NCBI GenBank assembly: GCA_964611145.1 | Contig: CAZSYM010000061.1 | Location: 1-5,587 of the forward strand | Direction of reading: 5' to 3' | Origin: WFQV01 sp964611145 | GTDB taxonomy: Bacteria > Bacteroidota > Ignavibacteria > Ignavibacteriales > Melioribacteraceae | DNA: 5,587 nt | In this document: positions 1 through 5,587 of the stretch, in pieces | Numbering within the stretch: the first letter of the stretch is position 1 | Layout: every line of letters starts with the position of its first letter | Made by a program: the position numbers and the translations under genes | The notes under the pieces: generated by a model | What the model saw: only the letters and a program-made list of their open reading frames with translations | Database searches by the model: none | What the model was told of the DNA's origin: nothing

Positions 1-25
1 TATTTTACTTTCCTTCCCGATTGTT

Positions 26-37
26 TTAAATTGCCGT
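26..37 (+). promoter_or_regulatory. Candidate promoter element (TTAAATTGCCGT) upstream of gene 1
   Basis: The 12-mer TTAAATTGCCGT occurs here and again, identical, at 2810-2821. Both copies lie just upstream of a plus-strand start codon (24 and 33 nt of gap) and both are followed by an A-rich run. TAAATT resembles a -10 hexamer and is also close to the TAnnTTTG element known from Bacteroidota promoters, so a promoter core is the simplest reading. No upstream -35/-33 box can be judged because the window begins 25 bases earlier. Function is inferred from repetition and position only. Confidence 0.4.
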
Positions 38-61
38 AGCAAAAAATAATGGAAATCCAAA

Positions 62-592
62 ATGCGAAAGTTTTTGTTGCTTGTTGTTATGATTTTCGGT
101 GCGGTGGAAATAAACGCTCAGGTGAAAGTTGTTAATGCCAAAGTCGGTCTTGGTTTGGGTAGTATTGCCAGCATTTCGCCTTCCGTTACCACTTTGGATT
201 TTGAAGCTTCGGCGGATTTGATTACCGACTTTTGGAACAATCAAAATTTCAGACTCCTTTATTTTTATTCCCGCAAGTTTGAATATTTTGTCCCTCAAAA
301 CAGAACGGGGCGATATTATCCTTATCTTTACGGCTTTGCTGCCGAATATCTTTTGGTGCAACCGATTCACGGATTGATAATTAAAGAAGGATTGGGACCG
401 CTTGCGGTAAACGATTGCATTTTTTCGGAAGAAAACGATTGGGTGGGAGGAATAATATTCTCGGTTTCCGCCGTTTATGTGTTCGAAAATTCGAAATTCG
501 GAGTGGGCGGCTCCGTTAATTACGGAATCACTTTCGGCGGAATGAATCCCCGCTATCTCTCCGCCGATATTTCCCTTGTGCTGGAATTGTGA
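62..592 (+). CDS. Small secreted / outer-membrane protein, function unknown
   Basis: A 176-residue protein I do not recognise as a named family. Residues 1-20 look like a Sec signal peptide: MRK, then a hydrophobic run (FLLLVVMIFGAV), then a polar end with NAQ at 18-20 as the likely cleavage site, a form common in Bacteroidota-like exported proteins. The mature part is rich in Gly, aromatic residues and alternating hydrophobic/polar stretches (for example RLLYFYS at 64-70, IIFSVSAVYVFE at 131-142 and the closing SADISLVLEL). This suggests beta strands of a small outer-membrane barrel or a periplasmic beta protein. There is one cysteine (C119) and no lipobox. The ATG at 62 was chosen because the signal peptide begins there; the ribosome site is weak (GGAAA at 51-55). 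The gene ends 62 bp from the convergent neighbour. A slightly longer minus-strand frame covers the same bases, but it has no signal sequence or recognisable domain. That this is the coding strand is fairly sure; the barrel is an inference. Confidence 0.7.
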   Translation: MRKFLLLVVMIFGAVEINAQVKVVNAKVGLGLGSIASISPSVTTLDFEASADLITDFWNNQNFRLLYFYSRKFEYFVPQNRTGRYYPYLYGFAAEYLLVQPIHGLIIKEGLGPLAVNDCIFSEENDWVGGIIFSVSAVYVFENSKFGVGGSVNYGITFGGMNPRYLSADISLVLEL

Positions 593-632
593 ACAGATTT
601 TTTCTGCAAACTTTTCAACACCGGGTTTTCCA

Positions 633-648
633 CTCACGCGTTCGCGAG
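633..648. terminator. Weak hairpin between convergent genes, possible terminator
   Basis: CTCACGCGTTCGCGAG can fold with CTC pairing GAG and CG pairing CG, interrupted by one A-C mismatch, around a 4-nt loop. It lies in the 62-bp gap between the stop codons of two convergent genes. On the plus strand it is followed, after a few bases, by a T-rich stretch (ATTTTATTCCTTTTCTTTT). The stem is short and the T run is not adjacent, so it is only a candidate terminator for the plus-strand gene. Confidence 0.25.
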
Positions 649-654
649 GAGATT

Positions 655-2691
655 TTATTCCTTTTCTTTTCCTAACAATTCTCTCATCAGTTCTTCGTAT
701 TGAGAGAAATATAAGGATTGGGGACCGTCGGACAGAGCCTTTTCCGGTTCGGGATGAATTTCAATCATTATCCCATGAGCGCCAGCGGTTTTTGCGGCTT
801 TTGCCATCGGCGGAATCAAATCTCTTATTCCTACGGCGTGGGAAGGGTCAACGATAATCGGCAGATGAGTAAGTTCCTTTAAAACCGGCACGGCGCTTAA
901 ATCCAAAGTGTTTCTCGTTGCCGTTTCGAACGTGCGAATTCCCCGCTCGCAAAGTATTACCTGTCGGTTGCCTTGCGCCAAAATGTATTCGGCGGCGTTG
1001 AGCCATTCTTCGATGGAGGACATCATCCCGCGTTTTAGCATTACGGGTTTGTGAGTCTTTCCCACTTCCTTCAGCAGGGCGAAGTTTTGCATGTTCCGTG
1101 CGCCTATTTGAATAATGTCCGTTTGTCGGGCAACGGCTTGAACGTCTTCCGCCGTAAGCACTTCCGTGATTATGGGCAAGCCGTAAGTTTCTCCCGCACG
1201 CTTCAGATATTCCAGTCCCTCGAAGCCTAAGCCCTGAAAGCTATAAGGAGAAGTGCGCGGTTTGAAACATCCGCCGCGTAAAATCACACCGCCGTATTCG
1301 GCAACCTCCGCCGCGGTAATCATTATTTGCTCTTCGGATTCTACGGAGCAGGGACCTGCTATTACGATGAAATTGTCCCCGCCTATTTCGACGTCGCCAA
1401 CCTTGATAATCGTGTCTTCTTTCTTGTATTCCCTGCTCGCCAATTTATAGCTTTTCTTCACTTTTATTGCCGGTGCCGCTTTTTCTTTTTTCTCTTCCGG
1501 TTTCGTTTCCGATTTTAATGATGCCAAATCGGGTTTGGGACGTATTGAATCGTTGGAAGGATAACAACCGAGAATTTTGAAAAATCGGGTGTAACGCCCC
1601 AATTCGTCGAGAGCGGCTTGGACGTTCTCGTCGCTTAAATTTCCTTCGAAATCGAGATAAAACATTTCTTCGAAGGGGTTATCCAGAATGGGGCGGGATT
1701 CGAGCTTTGTCAAGTTCAACTCTCGATTTTTGAACACGCTCAAGGCTTCTACCAACGAGCCGGGAGCGTGAGCGGTAGCCATTACCAGCGAGGTTTTCGC
1801 AGGTATGCGCGGGTCGACTTCTATTTTGTTCCTCGCGGTAATCAGAAAGCGGGTGAAATTGTTCTTTTGATTCGCTATGTTTTTCCTGAGAATCTTTACT
1901 CCGAAAAGACTTGCCGCTTCCTCGGAAGCAATCGCTGCGATGCGAGGATTCCCCAATTCCTTTATTTCCAGCACGGACATTGCCGTGTCGTCGAAATGCT
2001 TTACTTTCGCATGTGGAAGCGAATCTAAAAATTTACTGCATTGCAGAGCCGCCTGGTAGTGAGCATAAATGTGTTCTATTTGTCCCAACGGAATTTCTTC
2101 TATTCCTACCAAGCAATGATTGACCGTATAAATTTCCTCGCCCACAATCGAAAGCGTGGTGTGTAAAAGCAAGTCGTAAACCTCGTTTATTCCGCCGGAG
2201 GTTGTGTTTTCCACGGGTAGGACCGCATATTCCGCTTCGCCGTCCTCGACGGCTTGAACGACTTCGTCAAATCGATTCTTGCTGATTATTTTTATCTCCT
2301 TTCCGCTGTTGGCAAAGAATTTCCTTGCCGCCAGCGAACTGTATGAACCTTCCACTCCTTGAATGGCTACGAAAACACATTTCTTTTCGGATTCGTCCTT
2401 GTTTAGCTCGCTTTGAATAATGGATTGCTGAAGTCGAACGGAATCCTCGATTATCACTTGAAAAACCGAAGTGATGTAATGAGCGTCCAAGCCGAGTTTT
2501 TTGCCCTTTACAATCAATTCGTTCAGCAATTCCGTTTCCCGCTTTTCGTCCCGAATGGGAATGTTCTCACGATTCTTTGCGTCTATTACCTCGCGGCTGA
2601 GTTTACGCCTTTCGGCTAAGTATTCGATTATTTTTTCGTCTATTTCACCTATGAGTTTTCTGATGGCTTTCAGATTTCTTTTTTGTCCCAT
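655..2691 (-). CDS. pheA: Chorismate mutase / prephenate dehydratase / ACT / DAHP synthase fusion
   Basis: A 678-residue multifunctional aromatic-biosynthesis enzyme. Residues 1-95 are an AroQ-type chorismate mutase matching E. coli PheA position for position: R11, R28, K39, D48, R51, E52, S84 and Q88 are all present. Residues 105-285 are prephenate dehydratase, ending in the NFTRF motif (T280, R281). Residues 299-378 are an ACT domain with GSLV (311-314) and ESRP (331-334), the phenylalanine-binding motifs. A charged K/E/P/A-rich linker (about 380-425) leads to a type I-beta, KDO8PS-like DAHP synthase at 425-678. Its motifs are IAGPCSVES, FKPRTSPYSFQG, IQIGARN, CERGIRTFE and DPSH. Metal ligands C448, H618, E644 and D655 are spaced exactly as in the Thermotoga enzyme. 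Expected activities are PEP plus erythrose-4-phosphate to DAHP, chorismate to prephenate, and prephenate to phenylpyruvate, in the cytoplasm. The start is the ATG at 2691, with AAAAGGA nine bases upstream; an in-frame ATG at 2874 would add 61 low-complexity residues and overlap the next gene. CM-PDT and CM-DAHPS fusions are known, but I do not recognise this combination as characterised. Module identity is near certain; activity is inferred. Confidence 0.96.
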   Translation of the reverse strand: MGQKRNLKAIRKLIGEIDEKIIEYLAERRKLSREVIDAKNRENIPIRDEKRETELLNELIVKGKKLGLDAHYITSVFQVIIEDSVRLQQSIIQSELNKDESEKKCVFVAIQGVEGSYSSLAARKFFANSGKEIKIISKNRFDEVVQAVEDGEAEYAVLPVENTTSGGINEVYDLLLHTTLSIVGEEIYTVNHCLVGIEEIPLGQIEHIYAHYQAALQCSKFLDSLPHAKVKHFDDTAMSVLEIKELGNPRIAAIASEEAASLFGVKILRKNIANQKNNFTRFLITARNKIEVDPRIPAKTSLVMATAHAPGSLVEALSVFKNRELNLTKLESRPILDNPFEEMFYLDFEGNLSDENVQAALDELGRYTRFFKILGCYPSNDSIRPKPDLASLKSETKPEEKKEKAAPAIKVKKSYKLASREYKKEDTIIKVGDVEIGGDNFIVIAGPCSVESEEQIMITAAEVAEYGGVILRGGCFKPRTSPYSFQGLGFEGLEYLKRAGETYGLPIITEVLTAEDVQAVARQTDIIQIGARNMQNFALLKEVGKTHKPVMLKRGMMSSIEEWLNAAEYILAQGNRQVILCERGIRTFETATRNTLDLSAVPVLKELTHLPIIVDPSHAVGIRDLIPPMAKAAKTAGAHGIMIEIHPEPEKALSDGPQSLYFSQYEELMRELLGKEKE

Positions 2692-2700
2692 CTCGGAGTA

Positions 2701-2707
2701 TCCTTTT
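2701..2707 (-). promoter_or_regulatory. Ribosome binding site that fixes the fusion-gene start
   Basis: Read on the minus strand this is AAAAGGA, ending nine bases before the ATG at 2691. It is the only good Shine-Dalgarno match in front of a candidate start of this gene, and it places the start at the first residue of the chorismate mutase domain, giving residue numbering identical to E. coli PheA. The divergent gene uses a similar site (GAAAGGA, 2839-2845), also nine bases before its ATG. Confidence 0.75.
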
Positions 2708-2766
2708 CTTAAAATTCGAACTTCAAAAATAAAAAATAATTTGTTATTTGCCTGAGTTTTAAGAAT

Positions 2767-2774
2767 GCAATTAT
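2767..2774 (-). promoter_or_regulatory. Possible -10-like element for the fusion gene
   Basis: On the minus strand this reads ATAATTGC, similar to the TAAATTGC core repeated in front of two plus-strand genes. It would place the transcript start about 70 bases before the ATG at 2691. The leader between them is AT-rich and has no ATG, no Phe-codon leader peptide and no clear terminator/antiterminator pair, so I see no sign of attenuation. A weak, pattern-based call. Confidence 0.2.
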
Positions 2775-2809
2775 CCTTTTGAAAAAATAGTATGTCGGAA
2801 TAAATTTTA

Positions 2810-2821
2810 TTAAATTGCCGT
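2810..2821 (+). promoter_or_regulatory. Candidate promoter element (TTAAATTGCCGT) upstream of the protease gene
   Basis: Second exact copy of the 12-mer found at 26-37, here 33 nt before the ATG at 2855. It is immediately preceded by, and shares two bases with, an AT-only palindrome, AATAAATTTTATT (2799-2811). A TTGAAA lies at 2779-2784, but the spacing to TAAATT (about 26 nt) is too long for a standard sigma-70 pair. The location inside the 163-bp divergent gap supports a promoter role; the exact factor is unknown. Confidence 0.4.
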
Positions 2822-2854
2822 GTAAAAATTATTTCGAAGAAAGGATTTTTATCT

Positions 2855-3982
2855 ATGAATACGTCGTTTAGCAAAAATCAGATTCGTATAGGGCGCATTT
2901 TGGGAATTCCTTTAACGTTCGATTTTTCGTGGTTTTTGGTTCTACTGTTTTTAACTTGGATTCTTGCGGACAGCTATTTCCCGCATCAATACAAGGGCTG
3001 GCCCTCCTATTGGTATTGGATAATCGGTGCCGTTACCTCTCTATTGTTTTTTGCCAGTGTAATGCTTCACGAAATAGGGCATTCCTATGTGGCTAAAAAA
3101 TATAATTACAAGGTGCGACAAATAAAGCTTTTTATTTTCGGGGGTATTTCGGAGATTACGGAAGAGCCTAAAAGTGCAACGGAGGAATTTTGGATTTCCG
3201 CCGCAGGTCCAATCGTTACTTTTGTGCTGGCGGGAATTTTTTATCTTCTGGCTTCGATTTCGAAAGGGAACATCTATCTTTTCGCTCTTTTTCATTACTT
3301 GAGTGTTATCAATTTCTTGCTGGGGATGTTCAATTTGATTCCCGGTTTTCCTTTGGACGGCGGGAGAATTTTTCGCGCGATTGTTTGGAAAATCAAAAAG
3401 GATTTTCAGAAAGCCACTCACACCGCTGCAACCGTGGGGCGTGCTTTTGGATTTATTCTGATTTCGATAGGATTTTTGGAAGCCATGGCGGGCTTTTGGG
3501 TTGACGGACTTTGGGTGGCTTTCATAGGCTGGTTTTTGGAAAGCGCCGCATTTTCCCAAGTGCAACGCCAGGAAATTACAAAATTGCTCGCCGGGCATAA
3601 GGTCGGCGATGCGGTCAGTAAAGCTTACGGATTGGTGCCAGACGATACCACAATAACCGAGTTTATAGAAAACGAACTCCTCGTCCGACACAGACGCTTT
3701 TTTATTGTCGAACACATGGGGACTTACGTCGGCTTGCTTACCATTCATGATGTTAATAAAGTGCCTAAGGAAAAATGGGATGAAACTACGGTCGCCGAAA
3801 TAATGAAACCCATTGAGCAAGTGAAAACCGTTGACGTTAATTTGCCGCTTGTGGATGCCTTGAAAGAAATGGACATGGAAGGAGTGAACCAATTGCCCGT
3901 TACGGAAAACGGTGAGATTGTCGGCGTGCTAACCCGCGAGAGTTTGATTTCCCTCCTGACCACTAAATTTTTGCGGGGTTGA
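2855..3982 (+). CDS. M50 site-2-type membrane metalloprotease with CBS domain pair
   Basis: A 375-residue intramembrane zinc protease of the SpoIVFB / archaeal S2P-like branch of family M50. The zinc motif HEIGH is at 72-76 (H72, H76 ligands, E73 catalytic), at the end of a hydrophobic segment. The second motif, NLIPGFPLDGGR (160-171), supplies the third ligand D168. FGGISEI (95-101) and the AAGP turn (116-119) are also typical. Hydrophobic segments lie near 24-39, 54-72, 113-134, 140-163, 195-212 and 215-230. The cytosolic tail carries two CBS repeats (about 250-303 and 312-370), a pair that in many proteins binds adenine nucleotides. There is no PDZ domain, which separates it from RseP. Such proteases cut transmembrane substrates, often anti-sigma factors or pro-proteins, but neither neighbour looks like a substrate. 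The ATG at 2855 follows GAAAGGA at 2839-2845 with a nine-base spacer, and the length fits the family. Family assignment is firm; substrate and ligand are unknown. Confidence 0.93.
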   Translation: MNTSFSKNQIRIGRILGIPLTFDFSWFLVLLFLTWILADSYFPHQYKGWPSYWYWIIGAVTSLLFFASVMLHEIGHSYVAKKYNYKVRQIKLFIFGGISEITEEPKSATEEFWISAAGPIVTFVLAGIFYLLASISKGNIYLFALFHYLSVINFLLGMFNLIPGFPLDGGRIFRAIVWKIKKDFQKATHTAATVGRAFGFILISIGFLEAMAGFWVDGLWVAFIGWFLESAAFSQVQRQEITKLLAGHKVGDAVSKAYGLVPDDTTITEFIENELLVRHRRFFIVEHMGTYVGLLTIHDVNKVPKEKWDETTVAEIMKPIEQVKTVDVNLPLVDALKEMDMEGVNQLPVTENGEIVGVLTRESLISLLTTKFLRG

Positions 3983-3991
3983 GAGATGTTT

Positions 3992-4023
3992 CCTATCTAA
4001 TTTCTAACAATATAATTAGGAGG
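3992..4023 (+). promoter_or_regulatory. Hairpin overlapping the Shine-Dalgarno of the T9SS gene
   Basis: The 45-bp gap between the protease stop and the next ATG contains a strong ribosome site, AGGAGG at 4018-4023, four bases before the start. The same bases form the 3' arm of an imperfect inverted repeat. CTAATT (3997-4002) pairs with AATTAG (4014-4019) around an 11-nt loop, and CCT (3992-3994) pairs with AGG (4021-4023) across a T-G wobble and one bulged A. In RNA this could partly hide the ribosome site. The Shine-Dalgarno is clear; a regulatory role for the fold is speculative. There is no convincing terminator in the gap, so read-through from the protease gene is possible. Confidence 0.35.
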
Positions 4024-4027
4024 GGAA

Positions 4028-5587
4028 ATGAAAAAAAAGGAATTTTTGGCTGTCTTGTCGGTTCTGTTCGTCATGTTAATGGGAAGGCATTCTTCCGTGG
4101 GGCAAAATGTTTTTCCAGTTCTCAAAAACCTTCCTCTGGAACACATTTTATTCGATAGTTTGCAAATAAACAACTGCATGGTTTGGTTTTCGAATACCGG
4201 TTATGATTCCTTCGATCCCCGGACGGAAAACGGCGGATTTTATTGGCCCAATCCGCCTCAGATGGGGCAAACACTGGTATTTTTGGAAGGTTTACAATGG
4301 GGAGGAAAAATTAACGACAGTATTTACGTAGGAGGGACTTTCTACACAAACTTTACCGTTCCTTTGATATTGGAAGAAACAGACACGGGCAAGGTTTATT
4401 CCCGTATTTGGAAAATAAGAAAGGATTGGGAAACTTTTCCGGAAGGGGAATACAAAACGAGATTGGAGAAAGATTATGCCGAGTGGCCCGTGGAACTCGG
4501 TGCTCCGTGGAAAGACGTGAACGGCGACGGCATTTTTACCAGAGGGATTGACAAACCTAAATTTTTTGGCGATGAGCAACTGTATATGATCTATCACCCA
4601 GCGGATTCTTCCCATTACGCAAAAATCTTCCGCAATATTGAGATTCACGAACTCGTTTACGCATTCGACAGCACGAATTTTTTAAGCAACGTAATTTTCA
4701 AACGCTATGAAATAATCAATAAAACTGGAGACACGTTAAAAGACTTCTATGCCACTTATTGGGCGGATAATGATTTGGGAAATGCGGAAAATGATTACAT
4801 TGGCTGCGATTCTTCTTTATTTATGGGTTTTTCCTTCAATTCCGATACCGCTGATGCCTTTTACTCCCCGGTTGCTCCGTCGATAGGACATATTGTTCTG
4901 AAGGGGCTCAATCAGGACGGGAAAAATCTGATGATGACCGCATTCGGACCTAACTTTAAAGGCGCGGGGTTCTCTCACGATCCTGCCGACAGCGTACAAT
5001 TTTATAATTTAATCCGTGGTTTTATGAACGACGGCGGTCGATTTATTGACCCTTTTACTGGTATGGACACGAAATTTCCCTTGAGTGGAGATCCGTTTCG
5101 TCATTCGGGCTGGTACGAAGGCGAAAACTGGCCTCCTATAGAGCTATATTACAATACTACTCCCCCACCCGGCGATAGGAGATATTATCTGGTTTCGGGA
5201 CCAGTTGATTTCCTTCCAAACGATACTCAAACCGTTGTGATTGCTGCTGCCGTTGGATTGGGAAATGATAATCTCGAAAGTGTGGAAGAATTGAAAAAAA
5301 CGGCGCTGAAACTTCATAAATTTTTCGGTAACGATATTAAAGTGGGCACGCCGTCCAACATAACTTCCGAAACTTTTTCTTTTTCCCTCGCACAGAATTA
5401 TCCTAATCCGTTCAATCCTATAACAACAATCTCATACTCAATTCCAAGTTCTAACGTCATTGCGACCCCGCTTAGTCGGAGGAAGCAATCTTCTAATGTA
5501 ACCCTTAGTATTTATAACTTACTTGGACAGAGAATAGCAACTCTTATAAATAAAGCGCAGGTGCCCGGGAATTATTCCGTGCAGTTT
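4028..5587 (+). CDS. T9SS-exported surface/secreted protein, 3' end beyond window
   Basis: An open frame of 520 codons with no stop before the window edge. Residues 1-26 look like a signal peptide (MKKKEF, hydrophobic LAVLSVLFVMLMG, then SSVGQ), so the protein should cross the inner membrane by Sec. The body (about 27-445) is rich in aromatic and Asn/Asp/Gly residues and reads as a beta-rich extracellular protein; WPVELGAPW (153-161) is followed by DVNGDGIF (163-170), an EF-loop-like calcium-binding candidate. I recall similar bodies in uncharacterised large surface proteins of Ignavibacteria-like genomes, but assign no function. Residues 450-520 are a type A T9SS sorting domain: FSLAQNYPNPFNP (452-464), TTISYSIP, then TLSIYNLLGQ and PGNYSVQF. 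Roughly 20-30 residues of that domain lie past position 5587. In the domain, 14 residues between SSN (474-476) and SSN (488-490) are an apparent in-frame insertion of a palindromic DNA element. The ATG at 4028 was chosen for its AGGAGG and the signal peptide. Confidence 0.88.
   Translation, partial: MKKKEFLAVLSVLFVMLMGRHSSVGQNVFPVLKNLPLEHILFDSLQINNCMVWFSNTGYDSFDPRTENGGFYWPNPPQMGQTLVFLEGLQWGGKINDSIYVGGTFYTNFTVPLILEETDTGKVYSRIWKIRKDWETFPEGEYKTRLEKDYAEWPVELGAPWKDVNGDGIFTRGIDKPKFFGDEQLYMIYHPADSSHYAKIFRNIEIHELVYAFDSTNFLSNVIFKRYEIINKTGDTLKDFYATYWADNDLGNAENDYIGCDSSLFMGFSFNSDTADAFYSPVAPSIGHIVLKGLNQDGKNLMMTAFGPNFKGAGFSHDPADSVQFYNLIRGFMNDGGRFIDPFTGMDTKFPLSGDPFRHSGWYEGENWPPIELYYNTTPPPGDRRYYLVSGPVDFLPNDTQTVVIAAAVGLGNDNLESVEELKKTALKLHKFFGNDIKVGTPSNITSETFSFSLAQNYPNPFNPITTISYSIPSSNVIATPLSRRKQSSNVTLSIYNLLGQRIATLINKAQVPGNYSVQF
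5449..5499. repeat. Palindromic small repeat inserted in frame, with 9-nt direct repeats
   Basis: A 33-nt segment (5458-5490) lies between TTCTAACGT (5449-5457) and TTCTAATGT (5491-5499), direct repeats matching at 8 of 9 bases. The segment folds: ATTGC (5459-5463) pairs with GCAAT (5485-5489), then a 2x2 internal loop, CC with GG, one bulged A, and CCG (5468-5470) with CGG (5477-5479), around the 6-nt loop CTTAGT. Element plus one repeat copy is 42 nt, so it adds exactly 14 codons (VIATPLSRRKQSSN) without breaking the frame. The ends (GTCATTGCGA ... GAAGCAATCT) resemble short dispersed palindromic repeats I recall from several bacterial genomes. Dispersed copies cannot be shown here, since this is the only one in the window. 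The closest analogy is the Rickettsia palindromic elements found inside genes. Confidence 0.7.

Noticed and set aside
593..605. CAGATTTTTTCTG region as a terminator after gene 1.
   Set aside because: Only four base pairs around a T loop, too weak to act as a terminator stem.
26..637. A 203-residue minus-strand open frame covering gene 1.
   Set aside because: It is longer than the plus-strand gene but has no signal peptide, recognisable domain or good ribosome site, and its composition (many S, N, R, H) is typical of an antisense shadow.
1924..1933. GGAAGCAATC, a 10-base match to the end of the palindromic element.
   Set aside because: It lies within the conserved dehydratase coding sequence (minus-strand IASEEA region), and nothing upstream matches the rest of the element, so it is coincidence.
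2692..2800. Phenylalanine attenuator (leader peptide) before the fusion gene.
   Set aside because: The extension looks Phe-rich when translated, but there is no usable start codon for a short leader peptide and no terminator hairpin with a U run.
2799..2811. AT-only palindrome AATAAATTTTATT as an operator.
   Set aside because: Short palindromes of only A and T are frequent in such AT-rich spacers; there is no second copy in the window to support a regulator site.
2692..2874. Extension of the fusion enzyme upstream to the ATG at 2874 (61 more residues).
   Set aside because: The added part is F/K/I/N-rich low-complexity sequence encoded by AT-rich promoter DNA, overlaps the divergent gene and lacks a ribosome site. 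The ATG at 2691 matches the start of the chorismate mutase domain exactly.
3041..3892. A 283-residue minus-strand frame antisense to the protease gene.
   Set aside because: It fully overlaps a gene with diagnostic protease and CBS motifs, and its own translation has no recognisable domain.

Overview
The window carries four protein genes on about 5.6 kb of moderately AT-rich DNA. It most likely comes from a member of the FCB group, in the Ignavibacteria / Kryptonia / Bacteroidota neighbourhood. The strongest pointer is the end of the last gene, which has a typical type IX secretion (T9SS) type A sorting domain (AQNYPNPFNP, then SIYNLLGQ). The exact lineage is an inference; there is no rRNA or tRNA gene to settle it.

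Layout: (1) 62-592, plus strand: a small secreted or outer-membrane protein of unknown function. (2) 655-2691, minus strand, convergent with gene 1: one 678-residue polypeptide joining AroQ-type chorismate mutase, prephenate dehydratase, an ACT domain and a type I-beta DAHP synthase. It therefore combines the first step of the shikimate pathway with the two steps from chorismate to phenylpyruvate. (3) 2855-3982, plus strand, divergent from gene 2 across 163 bp: a polytopic M50 (site-2) metalloprotease with a C-terminal pair of CBS domains. (4) 4028 to the window end, plus strand, 45 bp after gene 3: a large T9SS-exported surface or secreted protein, cut by the window edge about where the last strands of its sorting domain should be.

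Two things stand out. The aromatic-pathway fusion has the order CM-PDT-ACT-DAHPS, and every catalytic residue I could check is in place. Inside the sorting domain of gene 4, at 5449-5499, a 33-nt hairpin-forming element sits in frame between two near-identical 9-nt direct repeats. It adds exactly 14 codons to an otherwise canonical domain, which looks like a small palindromic mobile repeat inserted into a coding sequence with target duplication.

Smaller signals are a 12-nt sequence (TTAAATTGCCGT) repeated 14-25 bp... more exactly, 24 and 33 nt upstream of the start codons of genes 1 and 3, and a hairpin that overlaps the ribosome binding site of gene 4. The genes show no shared pathway: genes 1, 3 and 4 concern the cell envelope and gene 2 is central biosynthesis. 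No tRNA, rRNA, CRISPR array or insertion sequence was seen, and there is no gene-free stretch longer than 163 bp.
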